From Amycolatopsis sp. NBRC 101858 (GTDB taxonomy: Bacteria; Actinomycetota; Actinomycetes; Mycobacteriales; Pseudonocardiaceae), in assembly GCF_030269325.1 (NCBI RefSeq), contig NZ_BSTD01000002.1, positions 310,001 to 374,000 on the forward strand: a stretch of DNA of 64,000 bases. The letters are read 5' to 3'. Position 1 is the first letter of the stretch. Each line of letters starts with the position of its first letter. Positions 1 through 10,060 of this stretch are shown in pieces. Below the pieces are notes generated by a model. The model made no database searches, was not told the DNA's origin, and saw only the letters and a list, made by a program, of their open reading frames with translations. A program made the position numbers and the translations under genes.

Positions 1-962
1 GGCCAGCGCTCCGGATAGCCGACCTCGATCGCGCTGACGTCGTCGAGCGCGGAGCGGATGGCCGGCGGGAGGGTGATCTCCTCCGCCGTCAGCGAACCGG
101 TGAGCTGACCGGTGTCCCGCGCCCCGACCACCGGGGCCACGACCCCGGGCCGGTCGCGGACCCAGGCCAGCGCGACGGCCAGCGGCGACGTGCCCAGCCC
201 GTCCGCCGCGGTGGCCACCGCCTGCACGATCCGGGCGGCCCGGTCGGTGCGGTGGTGCTCGACGTAACCGGCGTACGCGCTGTTCGCGCCGCGTGAGTCC
301 GCGGGCGTGCCGGTGCGGTACTTGCCGGTCAGCACGCCGCGGCCCAGCGGCGCCCAGGGCAGCAGGCCGACGCCGTGGTGCTCGGCGGCCGGGACGACCT
401 CGCGGTCGACTCCGCGTTCAAGCAGCGAGTACTCGACCTGGGTGGAGACGATCGGCGCAACCGCGGCGGTGCCGGCGGCGGCCGTCGCGAGCTGCCAGCC
501 CGCGTAGTTCGAGACGCCGACGTACCGGGCCTTGCCGCTGTTCACGGCGTACTCGAGCGCGGCGAGGGTTTCGGCGATCGGCACGCAGGTGTCCCAGGCG
601 TGCAGCTGCCACAGGTCGACGTGGTCGGTGCCGAGCCGCTTGAGCGAGCCGTCGAGCGCGGTGAGCAGGGCACCGCGTGAGGCGCCGCCGCCGAACGGGC
701 CGTCGGTGCGGCGGGCGACTGCCTTGGTGGCGAGGACGACGTCGTCGCGCGGTACGAGGTCACCCAGAAGTGAGCCGAGCACCCGTTCGGCTTCGCCCTC
801 GCCGTAGATGTCGGCGGTGTCCACCAGGGTGCCGCCGGCGTCCACGAAGGCGACCAGCTGGCTGGCGGCCTCTTCCGCGTCGGTGTCGCCACCCCAGGTC
901 ATGGTGCCGAGCGCCATCCGCGAGACACGCAGTCCCGAGCGGCCGAGCAGTCGCTTTTCCAC
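1..962 (-). CDS. aldo/keto reductase (3' end outside window)
   Basis: NADPH-dependent aldo/keto reductase, predicted cytosolic; substrate unknown. The minus-strand frame opens VEKRLLGRSGLRVSRMALGTMTW, the usual N-terminal strand of this family. It keeps the catalytic set: Asp and Tyr in DTADIYGEGE, Lys in LATKAV and His in WQLHAWD. The cofactor-binding end is visible (RPGVVAPVVGARDTGQL). The frame is still open at base 1, so only about 320 residues are seen and the last few are missing. The GTG at 962 is chosen because a TAGGCT -10 box (971-976, minus strand) lies 8 nt upstream, implying a leaderless transcript. It is divergent from the LLM oxidoreductase at 1050. Confidence 0.93.
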   Translation of the reverse strand, partial: MEKRLLGRSGLRVSRMALGTMTWGGDTDAEEAASQLVAFVDAGGTLVDTADIYGEGEAERVLGSLLGDLVPRDDVVLATKAVARRTDGPFGGGASRGALLTALDGSLKRLGTDHVDLWQLHAWDTCVPIAETLAALEYAVNSGKARYVGVSNYAGWQLATAAAGTAAVAPIVSTQVEYSLLERGVDREVVPAAEHHGVGLLPWAPLGRGVLTGKYRTGTPADSRGANSAYAGYVEHHRTDRAARIVQAVATAADGLGTSPLAVALAWVRDRPGVVAPVVGARDTGQLTGSLTAEEITLPPAIRSALDDVSAIEVGYPERW

Positions 963-1049
963 GACCGCCGAGCCTAGTGGGCGGTCCCGGGAGAACCTGA
1001 CCAAGGTGAGTCGTGTCGCCCACAAGGGCCCCCGTTAGGGTCTGGCCCC
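963..1049. promoter_or_regulatory. divergent promoter pair, both leaderless
   Basis: This 87-bp intergenic stretch holds two outward-facing -10 boxes. TAGGCT (971-976, minus) lies 8 nt before the GTG of the aldo/keto reductase. TAGGGT (1036-1041, plus) lies 8 nt before the GTG of the LLM oxidoreductase. Neither gene has a Shine-Dalgarno sequence. No convincing -35 hexamer was seen. Confidence 0.65.
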
Positions 1050-2096
1050 GTGCGACTCGGACTGAATCTCGGCTACTGGGGAGCGGGGAACGACCCCGCG
1101 AACCTGGCCCAGGCGAAACAGGCGGACGAGCTGGGCTACGCCGTCGTGTGGGCGGCGGAAGCGTACGGCTCGGACGCCGTCACCGTGCTGGCCTGGATCG
1201 CGGCGCACACGTCGCGGATCGACGTCGGTGCCGCCGTGCTGCAGATCCCGGCCCGGACCCCGGCGATGACCTCGATGACCGCCGCGACCCTCGACACGCT
1301 CTCGGGCGGCCGCTTCCGGCTGGGGCTCGGGGTGTCCGGCCCGCAGGTGTCCGAAGGCTGGCACGGCGTCCGGTTCGCGTCGCCGCTGGGCCGCACCCGC
1401 GAGTACGCCGCGATCGTGCGTTCGGCGCTCAAGCGGGAGCGGGTGAGGTTCGAGGGTGAGCACTTCACGCTGCCGCTGCCGGACGGTCCCGGCAAGGCGT
1501 TGCGGCTGACCGTCCGGCCCGCCCGCAAGCACATCCCGCTCTACCTGGCCGCGATCGGACCGAAGAACCTGGAGCTGACCGGCGAGATCGCCGACGGCTG
1601 GCTGCCGGTGTTCTTCTCGCCGGCGCACGCGGGGGAGCAGCTGGCGCAGCTGCGGGCCGGTGCCGAACGGGCCGGCCGCACCCTCGACGGCTTCGACGTC
1701 GCCCCGAGCGTCCCGCTGGTGCCCGGGGACGACTGGAAGGCGTGCGCGGACGCTGTCCGCGGGTACGCGGCGCTCTACCTCGGCGGGATGGGAAGCAAGG
1801 ACAAGAACTTCTACAACCGGCTGGCCTGCCGGATGGGCTTCGAAGCCGAAGCCGGCGAAGTACAGGAGAAGTACCTGGCCGGCGACCGGGCGGGGGCGAT
1901 GGCGGCGGTGCCGCTGGAGTTCCTCGACGCGACGTCGCTGCTGGGCCCGAAGGAACGGATCGCGGAGAAGATGACCGAATACGCCGAGGCCGGCGTGACG
2001 ACCCTGTCGGTGTCGCCGTACACCGAGAACGCCACAGCCGCGGCGGCCGCGCTGCGGACCGCCGTCGAGGCGCTCGAGCTGGCGGGGGTGGCCTGA
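1050..2096 (+). CDS. LLM class F420-dependent oxidoreductase (Rv3520c-like)
   Basis: Bacterial-luciferase-like TIM-barrel flavin/F420 oxidoreductase of 348 residues. The N-terminus [15 protein letters not shown] and the segments [14 protein letters not shown] and [21 protein letters not shown] are characteristic of the LLM F420 group that includes mycobacterial Rv3520c. The substrate is unknown. The GTG start sits 8 nt after TAGGGT, so the mRNA is probably leaderless. Its stop is 1 nt before the uppP start, so the two are probably one transcript. F420 rather than FMN is inferred from family resemblance only. Confidence 0.93.
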   Translation: MRLGLNLGYWGAGNDPANLAQAKQADELGYAVVWAAEAYGSDAVTVLAWIAAHTSRIDVGAAVLQIPARTPAMTSMTAATLDTLSGGRFRLGLGVSGPQVSEGWHGVRFASPLGRTREYAAIVRSALKRERVRFEGEHFTLPLPDGPGKALRLTVRPARKHIPLYLAAIGPKNLELTGEIADGWLPVFFSPAHAGEQLAQLRAGAERAGRTLDGFDVAPSVPLVPGDDWKACADAVRGYAALYLGGMGSKDKNFYNRLACRMGFEAEAGEVQEKYLAGDRAGAMAAVPLEFLDATSLLGPKERIAEKMTEYAEAGVTTLSVSPYTENATAAAAALRTAVEALELAGVA

Positions 2097-2097
2097 C

Positions 2098-2940
2098 GTG
2101 GGGTGGTTCGAAGCACTGGTCCTGGGTCTGGTCCAGGGCCTGACGGAGTTCCTGCCGATTTCGTCGAGCGCGCACCTGCGGATCGTCGCGGCGCTCGTCG
2201 GCTGGGACGACCCGGGCGCGGCGTTCACCGCCGTCACCCAGATCGGCACCGAGCTGGCGGTGATCATCTACTTCGGGAAGAAGATCGGCCGGATCCTGCA
2301 GGCCTGGTTCTTCTCGCTGTACAAGCCGGACTGGCGCCGCGACCCGGACGCCCGGCTCGGCTGGCTGATCATCGTCGGCTCGCTGCCGATCGTGGTGCTC
2401 GGCCTGCTGCTGCAGGACCAGATCGACAGCGCGTTCCGCGATCTGCGGATCACCGCCACGGTGCTCATCGTGTTCGGCTTGATCCTGCTCTACGCCGACC
2501 GGACCGGGAAGCAGGAGCGGACCCTGGACCACCTGACGGTCCCGCACGGACTCGGCTTCGGCTTCGCCCAGGCGCTGGCGTTGATCCCGGGGGTGTCCCG
2601 TTCGGGCGGCACGACCAGCGCGGGCCTGCTGCTGGGCTACACCCGGGCCGAAGCGGCGGAGTACTCGTTCCTGCTGGCGCTGCCGGCGGTGTTCGGCTCG
2701 GGGGTGTACAAGCTCAAGGACATCGGGTCGGGCGGCGTGCCGGCCCAGTGGGGGCCGACGATCCTGGCCACCCTGGTCGCGTTCGGCGTCGGGTACGCGG
2801 TGATCGCGTGGCTGATGGCCTACATCAAGAAGCGCAGCTTCGTGCCGTTCGTCATCTACCGGCTCGCGCTCGGCGTGCTGCTGTTCGTGCTGATCTTCAC
2901 CGGCGCCCTGGACCCGAACGCGGGTCCCGTCAGCCACTGA
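2098..2940 (+). CDS. uppP: undecaprenyl-diphosphatase UppP
   Basis: Integral membrane phosphatase that converts undecaprenyl pyrophosphate to undecaprenyl phosphate, recycling the lipid carrier for peptidoglycan and other wall polymers; it also confers bacitracin tolerance. It has 280 residues, the usual length. Both family signatures are present: [13 protein letters not shown] near residue 20 (Glu-rich motif) and the PGVSRSGGT phosphate-binding motif near residue 165. Several hydrophobic segments follow, including the C-terminal [19 protein letters not shown] start, 1 nt after the LLM gene and so translationally linked. The phosphatase at 2990 follows with its own -10 box. Confidence 0.97.
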   Translation: MGWFEALVLGLVQGLTEFLPISSSAHLRIVAALVGWDDPGAAFTAVTQIGTELAVIIYFGKKIGRILQAWFFSLYKPDWRRDPDARLGWLIIVGSLPIVVLGLLLQDQIDSAFRDLRITATVLIVFGLILLYADRTGKQERTLDHLTVPHGLGFGFAQALALIPGVSRSGGTTSAGLLLGYTRAEAAEYSFLLALPAVFGSGVYKLKDIGSGGVPAQWGPTILATLVAFGVGYAVIAWLMAYIKKRSFVPFVIYRLALGVLLFVLIFTGALDPNAGPVSH

Positions 2941-2989
2941 CCCGCCCGCGTGGGGACCGCTTGATCGGTCCCCACGTAGGGTGGGCCCC

Positions 2990-3697
2990 GTGAGTACGGT
3001 CATTCTGCTGAGGCACGGCAAGTCGACGGCCAACGGCTCCGGCATCCTGGCCGGGCGGTCCCCGAAGGTCAACCTCGACGACACCGGCCGCGCCCAGGCG
3101 GAGAAGCTGGTCGAACGGCTCGACGGCGTGCCCCTGGCCGACCTGGTCGTGTCGCCCATGCTGCGGTGCAAGCAGACCGTCGGCCCGCTGGCCGCCGCGC
3201 GCGGGCTGGCCAAGGTCGTCGAACCCGGGCTGTCCGAAGTGGACTACGGGGACTGGACCGGCAAGGAGCTCAAGCACCTCGCGAAGGAGCCGCTCTGGCG
3301 GGTCGTGCAGGCGCACGCCTCGGCCGCGGTCTTCCCCGGCGGTGAAGGGCTCGCGGCGATGCAGGCCCGCTCGGTCGCCGCCGTCCGGGCGCACGACCGC
3401 CGGATCGCCGCCGAGCACGGCGACCACGCCGTCTGGCTGCTCTGCAGCCACGGCGACGTGATCAAGTCCATCCTCGCCGACGCCCTCGGCCAGCACCTCG
3501 ACGCGTTCCAGCGGATCGTCGTCGACCCCGCGTCGATCTCGGTCGTGCGCTACACCGAGACGCGGCCGTTCGTCATGCGGGTCAACGACCACGGCAGCGA
3601 CCTGCGCGGCATCGTGCCGCCGGCACCCAAGCCGAAACGGGGCAAAAAGGCCGCCGGGAGCAGCGACGCCGTCGTGGGCGGTACCACCGGTCCGTGA
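2990..3697 (+). CDS. histidine phosphatase family protein (MSMEG_4193 type)
   Basis: Phosphoglycerate-mutase-like histidine phosphatase of 235 residues. The catalytic RHG motif is in VILLRHGKST at residues 4-13; the second catalytic His is in LLCSHGDVIKS and a Glu lies in EVDYGDWTGKE. The C-terminus is basic (KPKRGKKAAG). This matches the MSMEG_4193/Rv2135c family that neighbours uppP in mycobacteria. The start is taken at GTG 2990, not the in-frame GTG 2981, because TAGGGT (2977-2982) then lies 7 nt upstream as in other leaderless genes here, and 2981 lies inside that box. The substrate is unknown. Confidence 0.92.
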   Translation: MSTVILLRHGKSTANGSGILAGRSPKVNLDDTGRAQAEKLVERLDGVPLADLVVSPMLRCKQTVGPLAAARGLAKVVEPGLSEVDYGDWTGKELKHLAKEPLWRVVQAHASAAVFPGGEGLAAMQARSVAAVRAHDRRIAAEHGDHAVWLLCSHGDVIKSILADALGQHLDAFQRIVVDPASISVVRYTETRPFVMRVNDHGSDLRGIVPPAPKPKRGKKAAGSSDAVVGGTTGP

Positions 3698-3744
3698 GCT
3701 TGGCCACCTCCGGAAAGCGCTGACATCCGCACAGGTGGACCACG

Positions 3745-3791
3745 TAGGGTGGCGGGACCGAGTGTTGCATCCCGACCAGGAGCCTGCCCCG
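3745..3791 (+). promoter_or_regulatory. -10 box and Shine-Dalgarno of the M3 peptidase
   Basis: A TAGGGT -10 (3745-3750) would start transcription near 3757 and give a leader of about 35 nt. AGGAG (3778-3782) lies 9 nt before ATG 3792. This ribosome-binding site favours 3792 over the in-frame upstream starts at 3735 and 3762. Confidence 0.6.
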
Positions 3792-5846
3792 ATGATTTCG
3801 CCGGACAACCCGTTCGCCGCACCCAGCGAACTGCCCTACGCCCTGCCGCCCTTCGACCGGATCGCCGACGAGCACTACCGGCCGGCGTTCGAAGCGGGCC
3901 TGGCCGAGCATTCGGCGGAGATCGAGCAGATCGCTGCGCAGGACGCCGAGCCGACGTTCGAGAACACCGTCGTGGCCCTCGAGCGCGCCGGCGAGCTCCT
4001 GGGCCGCGTGGCGAGCGTCTTCTACAACCTGTCCGGCTCCAACAGCACCGACGAGATCCAGGCCATCCAGGCGGAGTTCGCGCCCAAGCTGGCCGCCCAC
4101 CACGACGCCATCCACCTGAACCCGAAGCTGTTCGCCCGCATCGACTCCCTCCACGCACGGCGTGACGAGCTCGGCCTGGACGAGGAGTCGCGGCGGCTGC
4201 TCGAACGGCGCCACCTCGACTTCAGCCGGGCCGGCGCCGGGCTCGGCGAAGCGGAGCAGGCCCGCCTGCGGGAGCTGAACGGGCAGCTGTCCACCCTGCA
4301 GACGAAGTTCCAGCAGAACCTGCTCAAGGACACCAACGACCTCGCCGTCGTCATCGAGGACCGCGCGGAGCTGGCCGGCTTCGGCGACGGCGCGATCGCC
4401 ACCGCGGCCGAAGCGGCGGTGGCCCGCGGCGAGGACGGCAAGTACGTCATCCCCCTGACGCTGCCGACGAGCCAGGCCTCGCCGCTGGAGACGCTGCGCG
4501 ACCGCGACGTCCGGGCCCGGATCCACACCGCGTCGATGGCCCGCGGCAACCGCGGCAACGAGTTCGACAACAACGCCCTCGTCGCCGAAATCGCGCACCT
4601 GCGGGCCGAACGGGCCGTGCTGCTCGGCTACCCGAACCACGCGGCGTACGTCATCGCCGACGAGACGGCGAAGACCGCCGAAGCCGCCGCCGGGCTGCTC
4701 GAGAGGCTGGCGCCCGACGCCGTCGCGAACGCCCGCACCGAAGCCGCGGAACTGCAGCAGCTGCTCGAAGCCGACGTCCCCGGCGCGACGCTGCGGCCGT
4801 CGGACTGGCCGTACTACGCCACCCAGGTCCGCCGCGAGCGCTTCGACGTCGACACCGAAGCCCTGCGCCCCTACTTCGAAGCCGACCGCGTGTACCTCGA
4901 CGGCGTCTTCTTCGCCGCCACCAAGCTCTACGGGCTCACCTTCACCGAGCGCACCGACCTCCCCAAGTACCACCCGGAGGTCCGGACCTTCGAGGTGTTC
5001 GACGCCGACGGCACCCCGCTCGGGCTCTACCTCCTCGACCTCTACACCCGCGACGCCAAGCGCGGCGGCGCGTGGATGAACACCTTCGTCGACCAGTCCG
5101 GGCTGCTGGACCGCAAGACGGTCGTGGTCAACGTCCTCAACGTCGGCAAGCCGCCGGCGGGGGAGCCGACCCTGCTCACCTTCGACGAGGTCGTCACCGC
5201 GTTCCACGAGTTCGGCCACGCGCTGCACGCCCTCGTCTCGGCGGTCCGCTACCCGACGTTCTCCGGCACCAACGTGCCCCGCGACTTCGTCGAATACCCG
5301 TCCCAGGTCAACGAGATGTGGATGCTGTGGCCGGAAGTCCTGGCCAACTACGCCAAGCACCACGAGACGGGCGAAGCGCTGCCCCAGGACCAGGTCGACA
5401 AGCTCCTCGCCAGCCAGCAGTACGGCGAAGGCTTCTCCACCACCGAGTACCTGGCCGCCTCCCTGCTCGACCAGGCCTGGCACCGCCTCGGCGTCGACGA
5501 CCGCGTCGAAGAGGTCCAGCGGTTCGAGACCGATGCGCTCGTCAAGGCCGGCGTAGCCGTCGAAGCGATCCCGCCCCGCTACCGCACCACCTACTTCGCC
5601 CACGTCTTCAGCGGCGGCTACAGCGCCGGGTACTACTCCTACATCTGGAGCGAAGTCCTCGACGCCGACACCGTCCAGTGGTTCCGCGAGAGCGGGGGAC
5701 TGACCCGCGACAACGGCGACCACTTCCGCCGCACCCTCCTCGGCAGGGGAGGGAGCATCGACCCCATGGACGCCTTCCGCGCCTTCCGCGGCCGCGACCC
5801 CGAGATCGAACCCCTCCTGGCCCGCCGAGGCCTCAACGGAGTCTGA
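3792..5846 (+). CDS. M3 family metallopeptidase (peptidyl-dipeptidase / oligopeptidase A type)
   Basis: Cytosolic zinc oligopeptidase of 684 residues, the normal M3A length. HEFGH at residues 472-476 (within TAFHEFGHALHAL) supplies two zinc-binding His and the catalytic Glu. The third ligand is expected in the downstream Glu of FVEYPSQVNEMW. The N-terminal helical part and the C-terminal FAHVFSGGYSAGYYSYIWSE block, which lines the substrate channel in this family, are both intact. Role: degradation of short peptides. The start is set by an AGGAG site. It is convergent with clpP across a strong hairpin terminator. Dcp and oligopeptidase A cannot be told apart from sequence alone. Confidence 0.95.
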   Translation: MISPDNPFAAPSELPYALPPFDRIADEHYRPAFEAGLAEHSAEIEQIAAQDAEPTFENTVVALERAGELLGRVASVFYNLSGSNSTDEIQAIQAEFAPKLAAHHDAIHLNPKLFARIDSLHARRDELGLDEESRRLLERRHLDFSRAGAGLGEAEQARLRELNGQLSTLQTKFQQNLLKDTNDLAVVIEDRAELAGFGDGAIATAAEAAVARGEDGKYVIPLTLPTSQASPLETLRDRDVRARIHTASMARGNRGNEFDNNALVAEIAHLRAERAVLLGYPNHAAYVIADETAKTAEAAAGLLERLAPDAVANARTEAAELQQLLEADVPGATLRPSDWPYYATQVRRERFDVDTEALRPYFEADRVYLDGVFFAATKLYGLTFTERTDLPKYHPEVRTFEVFDADGTPLGLYLLDLYTRDAKRGGAWMNTFVDQSGLLDRKTVVVNVLNVGKPPAGEPTLLTFDEVVTAFHEFGHALHALVSAVRYPTFSGTNVPRDFVEYPSQVNEMWMLWPEVLANYAKHHETGEALPQDQVDKLLASQQYGEGFSTTEYLAASLLDQAWHRLGVDDRVEEVQRFETDALVKAGVAVEAIPPRYRTTYFAHVFSGGYSAGYYSYIWSEVLDADTVQWFRESGGLTRDNGDHFRRTLLGRGGSIDPMDAFRAFRGRDPEIEPLLARRGLNGV

Positions 5847-5875
5847 ACTCCTCACTAAGTGTATAACGACCTATA

Positions 5876-5909
5876 CCGCCGGGCAGTTTTCTTCAAAACT
5901 GCCCGGCGG
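5876..5909. terminator. strong bidirectional hairpin terminator
   Basis: Perfect 15-bp stem CCGCCGGGCAGTTTT (5876-5890) and its complement (5895-5909) around a CTTC loop. The A/T tract inside the stem leaves a U-run on either strand. It lies between the convergent M3 peptidase and clpP genes and can serve both. Confidence 0.85.
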
Positions 5910-5950
5910 TGCCGTTTCCGACTCCGAAACAACAGCACAGACGGACGGAG

Positions 5951-6547
5951 TCAGGCCGACGCCGTCTGCTCGCCCGCGACGATGTGGTCGACGAACCCGT
6001 AGGAGAGGGCTTCGTCCGCGTCGAACCAGCGGTCGCGGTCGGCGTCGGTGGTGATCCGCTCGACGGTCTGCCCGGTCTGGCGCGCGGTGATCTCCGCGAT
6101 GCGGCGCTTCATCTTGCCGAAGACCTCGGCCTGGATGGCGATGTCGGTGGCGGCGCCGCTGATCCCGGCCGACGGCTGGTGCATGACGATCCGGGTGTTG
6201 GGCAGCAGGTAGCGCTTTCCGGGGGTGCCGGAGGAGAGCAGGAACTGGCCCATGGACGCGACGAAGCCGAGGCCGTAGGTCGAGACGTCCGGTTTGACGA
6301 GCTGCATGGTGTCGTAGATGGCCATGCCGGCGGTCACGGAGCCGCCGGGTGAGTTGATGTAGAAGGTGATGTCCTTGGCCGGGTCGTCGGCGGCCAGCAG
6401 GAGGAGCTGGGCGATGATCCGGTTGGCGACCTCGTCGTTGACCTCGGAGCCGAGGAAGACGATCCGGTCGCGCAGGAGCTGTTGGTAGACCGAGTCTTCG
6501 GGTCCGGTGCTCGGTGCGTGCATGTCGGGTACGGCGAGAAGGGTCAT
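5951..6547 (-). CDS. clpP: ATP-dependent Clp protease proteolytic subunit
   Basis: Serine protease subunit that forms the barrel of Clp proteases with ClpX or ClpC unfoldases; cytosolic. It has 198 residues. The catalytic Ser is in GFVASMGQFLLSSG, the His in RIVMHQPSAG and the Asp in DADRDRWF. The IVFLGSEVND and YINSPGGSV blocks are canonical. It stands alone, not in a clpP1-clpP2 tandem, so it is probably an additional paralogue rather than the housekeeping pair. A TACCGT -10 (6554-6559, minus) lies 6 nt before the ATG, so it is probably leaderless. It is separated from mdh upstream by a terminator. Confidence 0.95.
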   Translation of the reverse strand: MTLLAVPDMHAPSTGPEDSVYQQLLRDRIVFLGSEVNDEVANRIIAQLLLLAADDPAKDITFYINSPGGSVTAGMAIYDTMQLVKPDVSTYGLGFVASMGQFLLSSGTPGKRYLLPNTRIVMHQPSAGISGAATDIAIQAEVFGKMKRRIAEITARQTGQTVERITTDADRDRWFDADEALSYGFVDHIVAGEQTASA

Positions 6548-6629
6548 GGCCCGACGGTAGGGCCGGGCGGCGTGGGGGCGGGGGTGGTTTCGCTGTGAGC
6601 GTGCGGAGTTCGCTCCCGGCGATCATGCG

Positions 6630-6670
6630 AAAGGGGCCGCCGCGGTCGGTTCGACTGCGGCGGCCCCTTT
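6630..6670 (-). terminator. intrinsic terminator of mdh
   Basis: Perfect 14-bp inverted repeat AAAGGGGCCGCCGC (6630-6643) / GCGGCGGCCCCTTT (6657-6670) with a 13-nt loop, 15 bp beyond the mdh stop codon. On the minus strand it ends in CCCCTTT. Confidence 0.8.
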
Positions 6671-6684
6671 TCGGTGGGTCAGCT

Positions 6685-7746
<1,062 letters not shown>

Positions 7747-7894
7747 TCACTCTCGCTGGATCGATCAGGGGGTGAAGAGGCCGGTGCTGGTGCTTGCCGC
7801 GCCGAAGGGGCGGTCGTCCAGGTGCCCGTGGCGGCCACGGAGATCATCGTCGAGGAGTTGCCCGAAGGCCGCCCTTTCGGCGGTGCAACGGTTT

Positions 7895-8338
7895 CTATGG
7901 GGTGTCCGGGTTGTCGGTGACGTTGGCGGTGAGCCGGTGGAGGAGGTCGGCGAGCTGGGTGATCTCGGCGTCGGTGAGGCCTTTGCGCATGCGTTCGTCG
8001 TGGGCGATGGCGGCGGAGGCGAGGCGGAGGAAGAGCTGTTCGCCGTCGGGGGTGAGGGTGACGAGGTGGACGCGGCGGTTGGCGGGGTCGCGGCGGCGGG
8101 TGACGAGGCCGGTGGTTTCCATGCTGTTGAGGTGGTGGGTGAGGGTGGCGCCTTGGATGCCGACGGCGTCGGCGAGTTCGCGTTGGTTGGCGACGGGCCG
8201 GGTTTTGAGGGAGATGAGGATCTGCCAGACGGGCTGGGAGCCGCCGGCGGCGGCGAGGGCGTGGTCGAAGGCGCGGCCGGCGGTTTTGGCGGTGCGGGCG
8301 AGGACGACGCCGATGGGGGTGGTGGTGGGTGCTGGCAC
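7895..8338 (-). CDS. MarR family transcriptional regulator
   Basis: 147-residue winged-helix repressor. NQRELADAVGIQGATLTHHLNSMETTGLVTRRRDPANRR spans the recognition helix and the wing with the conserved DPANRR turn. It is divergently transcribed from the NTF2/VOC/LLM operon, which it most likely represses; a palindrome covers that operon's -10. The GTG start lies 7 nt after TAGGGT (8346-8351, minus), implying a leaderless transcript. The ligand is unknown, but the flanking enzymes suggest a small organic compound. Confidence 0.93.
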   Translation of the reverse strand: MPAPTTTPIGVVLARTAKTAGRAFDHALAAAGGSQPVWQILISLKTRPVANQRELADAVGIQGATLTHHLNSMETTGLVTRRRDPANRRVHLVTLTPDGEQLFLRLASAAIAHDERMRKGLTDAEITQLADLLHRLTANVTDNPDTP

Positions 8339-8377
8339 GGGTCGGACCCTACCGCAGATGCCGAGTGATCTAAGCGT

Positions 8378-8406
8378 TTGACATCTAATGGTTAGACATC
8401 TAACGT
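8378..8406 (+). promoter_or_regulatory. promoter with overlapping MarR operator
   Basis: TTGACA (8378-8383) and TAACGT (8401-8406) are separated by 17 bp, a near-consensus housekeeping promoter for the 8437 operon. The palindrome TTAGACATCTAA (8392-8403) overlaps the -10, and GACATCTAA is repeated directly (8380-8388 and 8395-8403). Both copies would be blocked by a bound MarR dimer. That the adjacent MarR binds here is inferred from position. Confidence 0.75.
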
Positions 8407-8436
8407 TGTGCTCATCGAACCGGAAGGGGAAACGCG

Positions 8437-8841
8437 ATGAGCACCGAAGAGCAGGTCCGCGAGTTCGGCCGGGTCTGGGCGGCGGCCGAGGAGCGCGGGG
8501 ACACCGAGGTACTGGCCGGCCTGGCCGCCGACGGCTTCCGCCTGGTCGGCCCGCTCGGCTTCGTCCTGGACCGCGACCAGTGGCTGGCCCGCTACAGCGG
8601 CGGCGCCCTGGTCACCGAGAAGCTGGACTGGGCCGAGGTCGAGGTCCGCGACTTCGGCACGACCGCCATCGCGATCGGCGTGCACGCCCAGGTCGCGAAG
8701 CACCAGGGGAACCCGGTGAACGGCCGGTTCCGCGCCACGCACGTGCTGGTCCGCGACGAGGACCGCTGGCGCCTGGCCGGCATCCACCTGAGCCCGATCG
8801 GTGGCCCGCCGCCGTTCACACCGGCGGGGGCGGGGCGATGA
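8437..8841 (+). CDS. NTF2/SnoaL-like fold protein
   Basis: 134-residue small cone-fold protein. EEQVREFGRVWAAAEERGDTEVLAGLAADGFRLVGPLG and the C-terminal RFRATHVLVRDEDRWRLAGIHLSP match the DUF4440/SnoaL-like pattern. Members act as small isomerases or hydrolases, or as binding proteins; no specific reaction can be assigned. GGAAGGGGAA precedes the ATG. It is the first gene of a MarR-controlled operon and overlaps the VOC gene by 4 bp (ATGA). Confidence 0.85.
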   Translation: MSTEEQVREFGRVWAAAEERGDTEVLAGLAADGFRLVGPLGFVLDRDQWLARYSGGALVTEKLDWAEVEVRDFGTTAIAIGVHAQVAKHQGNPVNGRFRATHVLVRDEDRWRLAGIHLSPIGGPPPFTPAGAGR

Positions 8842-9203
8842 GCGTCGAGCTGAACCACACGATCGTGTGCGCGACCGACCGGGAGAAGTCGGCGGAGTTC
8901 CTCGCCGGGATCCTGGGCCTGCGGACCGAGCCGGTCGACGGCCCGTTCGTGCCCGTCCGGCTCGCGAACGGCGTCACGCTCGACTACCTGCGAGTGGACC
9001 GCGTGACGGGCCAGCACTACGCGTTCCTGGTCGGCGACGACGACTTCGACGCCGCCATGGCGCGGATCGAGCGGGCCGGCATCACCTACTGGGCCGACCC
9101 GTTCCACGAGCGGGCCGGCGAGGTCGACGACCTGGACGGCGGCCGCGGGGTCTACTTCGAGGACCCCGACGGCCACAACCTGGAACTGCTCACGAGGGGG
9201 TAG
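8838..9203 (+). CDS. VOC family protein (glyoxalase/dioxygenase fold)
   Basis: 121 residues with two beta-alpha-beta-beta-beta modules. ELNHTIVCATDREKSAEFLAGILGL opens the domain, and GRGVYFEDPDGHNLELLTRG closes it with the metal-binding FEDPDGHNLE motif. It could be a glyoxalase-like enzyme, a ring-cleaving dioxygenase or a resistance protein. The start is at the ATGA overlap with the preceding gene. The LLM oxidoreductase follows 2 nt after its stop. Confidence 0.9.
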   Translation: MSVELNHTIVCATDREKSAEFLAGILGLRTEPVDGPFVPVRLANGVTLDYLRVDRVTGQHYAFLVGDDDFDAAMARIERAGITYWADPFHERAGEVDDLDGGRGVYFEDPDGHNLELLTRG

Positions 9204-9205
9204 CC

Positions 9206-10060
9206 ATGCGGTTGAGCATCGGGGTCACGGACTTCTCGTGGCCGGACAAGCTGACCGGCGAGCTGGCGGCCATCGCCGTCGCGGCCGACGACGCCGGGCT
9301 GGACACGCTGTGGGTGGCCGACCACCTGCTGCAGGCCGACCCGCACAGCACGCCGGATTCGGCGATGCTCGAGGCCTACACGACGCTGGGGTTCCTGGCC
9401 GCGCGGACCAGCCGGATCGGGCTGGGCACGATGGTCTCGGCGGTGACGTTCCGCCCGCCCGCGCTGCTGGTCAAGGCGGTCACGACGCTCGACGTCCTCT
9501 CCGGCGGGCGGGCCCGGTTCGGGATCGGCACCGGGCACCACGACGGCGAGGCGCGGGCGATGGGCCTGCCGTTCCCGCCGGTGGGCGAGCGCTTCGAGCG
9601 GATGGAGGAGACCCTCCGGCTGGCGCTGCGGATGTGGGCCGGGGACGACTCGGTGTTCGAGGGGCGGCACTACCGCCTGGACCGTCCGATCGGGATCCCG
9701 CTGCCGGTGCGCCGGCCGAAGGTGCTGATCGGCGGGGCCGGCGAGCGCAAGACGCTGCGGCTGGTCGCGCGCTACGCCGACGCGTGCAACGTGTTCGACG
9801 TCCCCGACGGCGGGAAGACAGTGCGGCACAAGCTGTCGGTGCTCGCGCGGCACTGCGAGGAGGCCGGGCGGCCGTACGGGGAGATCGAGAAGACGATCAG
9901 CACGCGCCTGGAGCCGGGTGAGTCCGCGGAGTCGTTCGCGCGGCGGTGCGGGGAGTTCGCGGAGTGGGGGATCGACCACGCGGTCGTGATCACGGCGAGG
10001 CCGTGGTCGGCGGCGGGGGTGGCGACGCTCGGGCGGGTCGCGCGTCTCGTGGCGGAGTGA
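9206..10060 (+). CDS. LLM class F420-dependent oxidoreductase
   Basis: 284-residue luciferase-like oxidoreductase. The family's SIGVTDFSWP N-terminus, DTLWVADHLLQAD, RIGLGTMVSAVTFRPPALLVKAVTTLDVLSGGRA and GIGTGHHDGEARAMG blocks are all present. PKVLIGGAGERKTLRLVARYADACNV is the usual C-terminal signature of the F420 group. It is the last gene of the MarR-controlled operon. With the NTF2-like and VOC proteins it probably modifies or detoxifies one small compound. Cofactor assignment rests on family similarity. Confidence 0.92.
   Translation: MRLSIGVTDFSWPDKLTGELAAIAVAADDAGLDTLWVADHLLQADPHSTPDSAMLEAYTTLGFLAARTSRIGLGTMVSAVTFRPPALLVKAVTTLDVLSGGRARFGIGTGHHDGEARAMGLPFPPVGERFERMEETLRLALRMWAGDDSVFEGRHYRLDRPIGIPLPVRRPKVLIGGAGERKTLRLVARYADACNVFDVPDGGKTVRHKLSVLARHCEEAGRPYGEIEKTISTRLEPGESAESFARRCGEFAEWGIDHAVVITARPWSAAGVATLGRVARLVAE

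Noticed and set aside
3582..5855. A 757-codon open frame on the minus strand
   Set aside because: It is antisense to the M3 peptidase, whose HEFGH motif and length are unambiguous. The antisense product has no recognisable domain.
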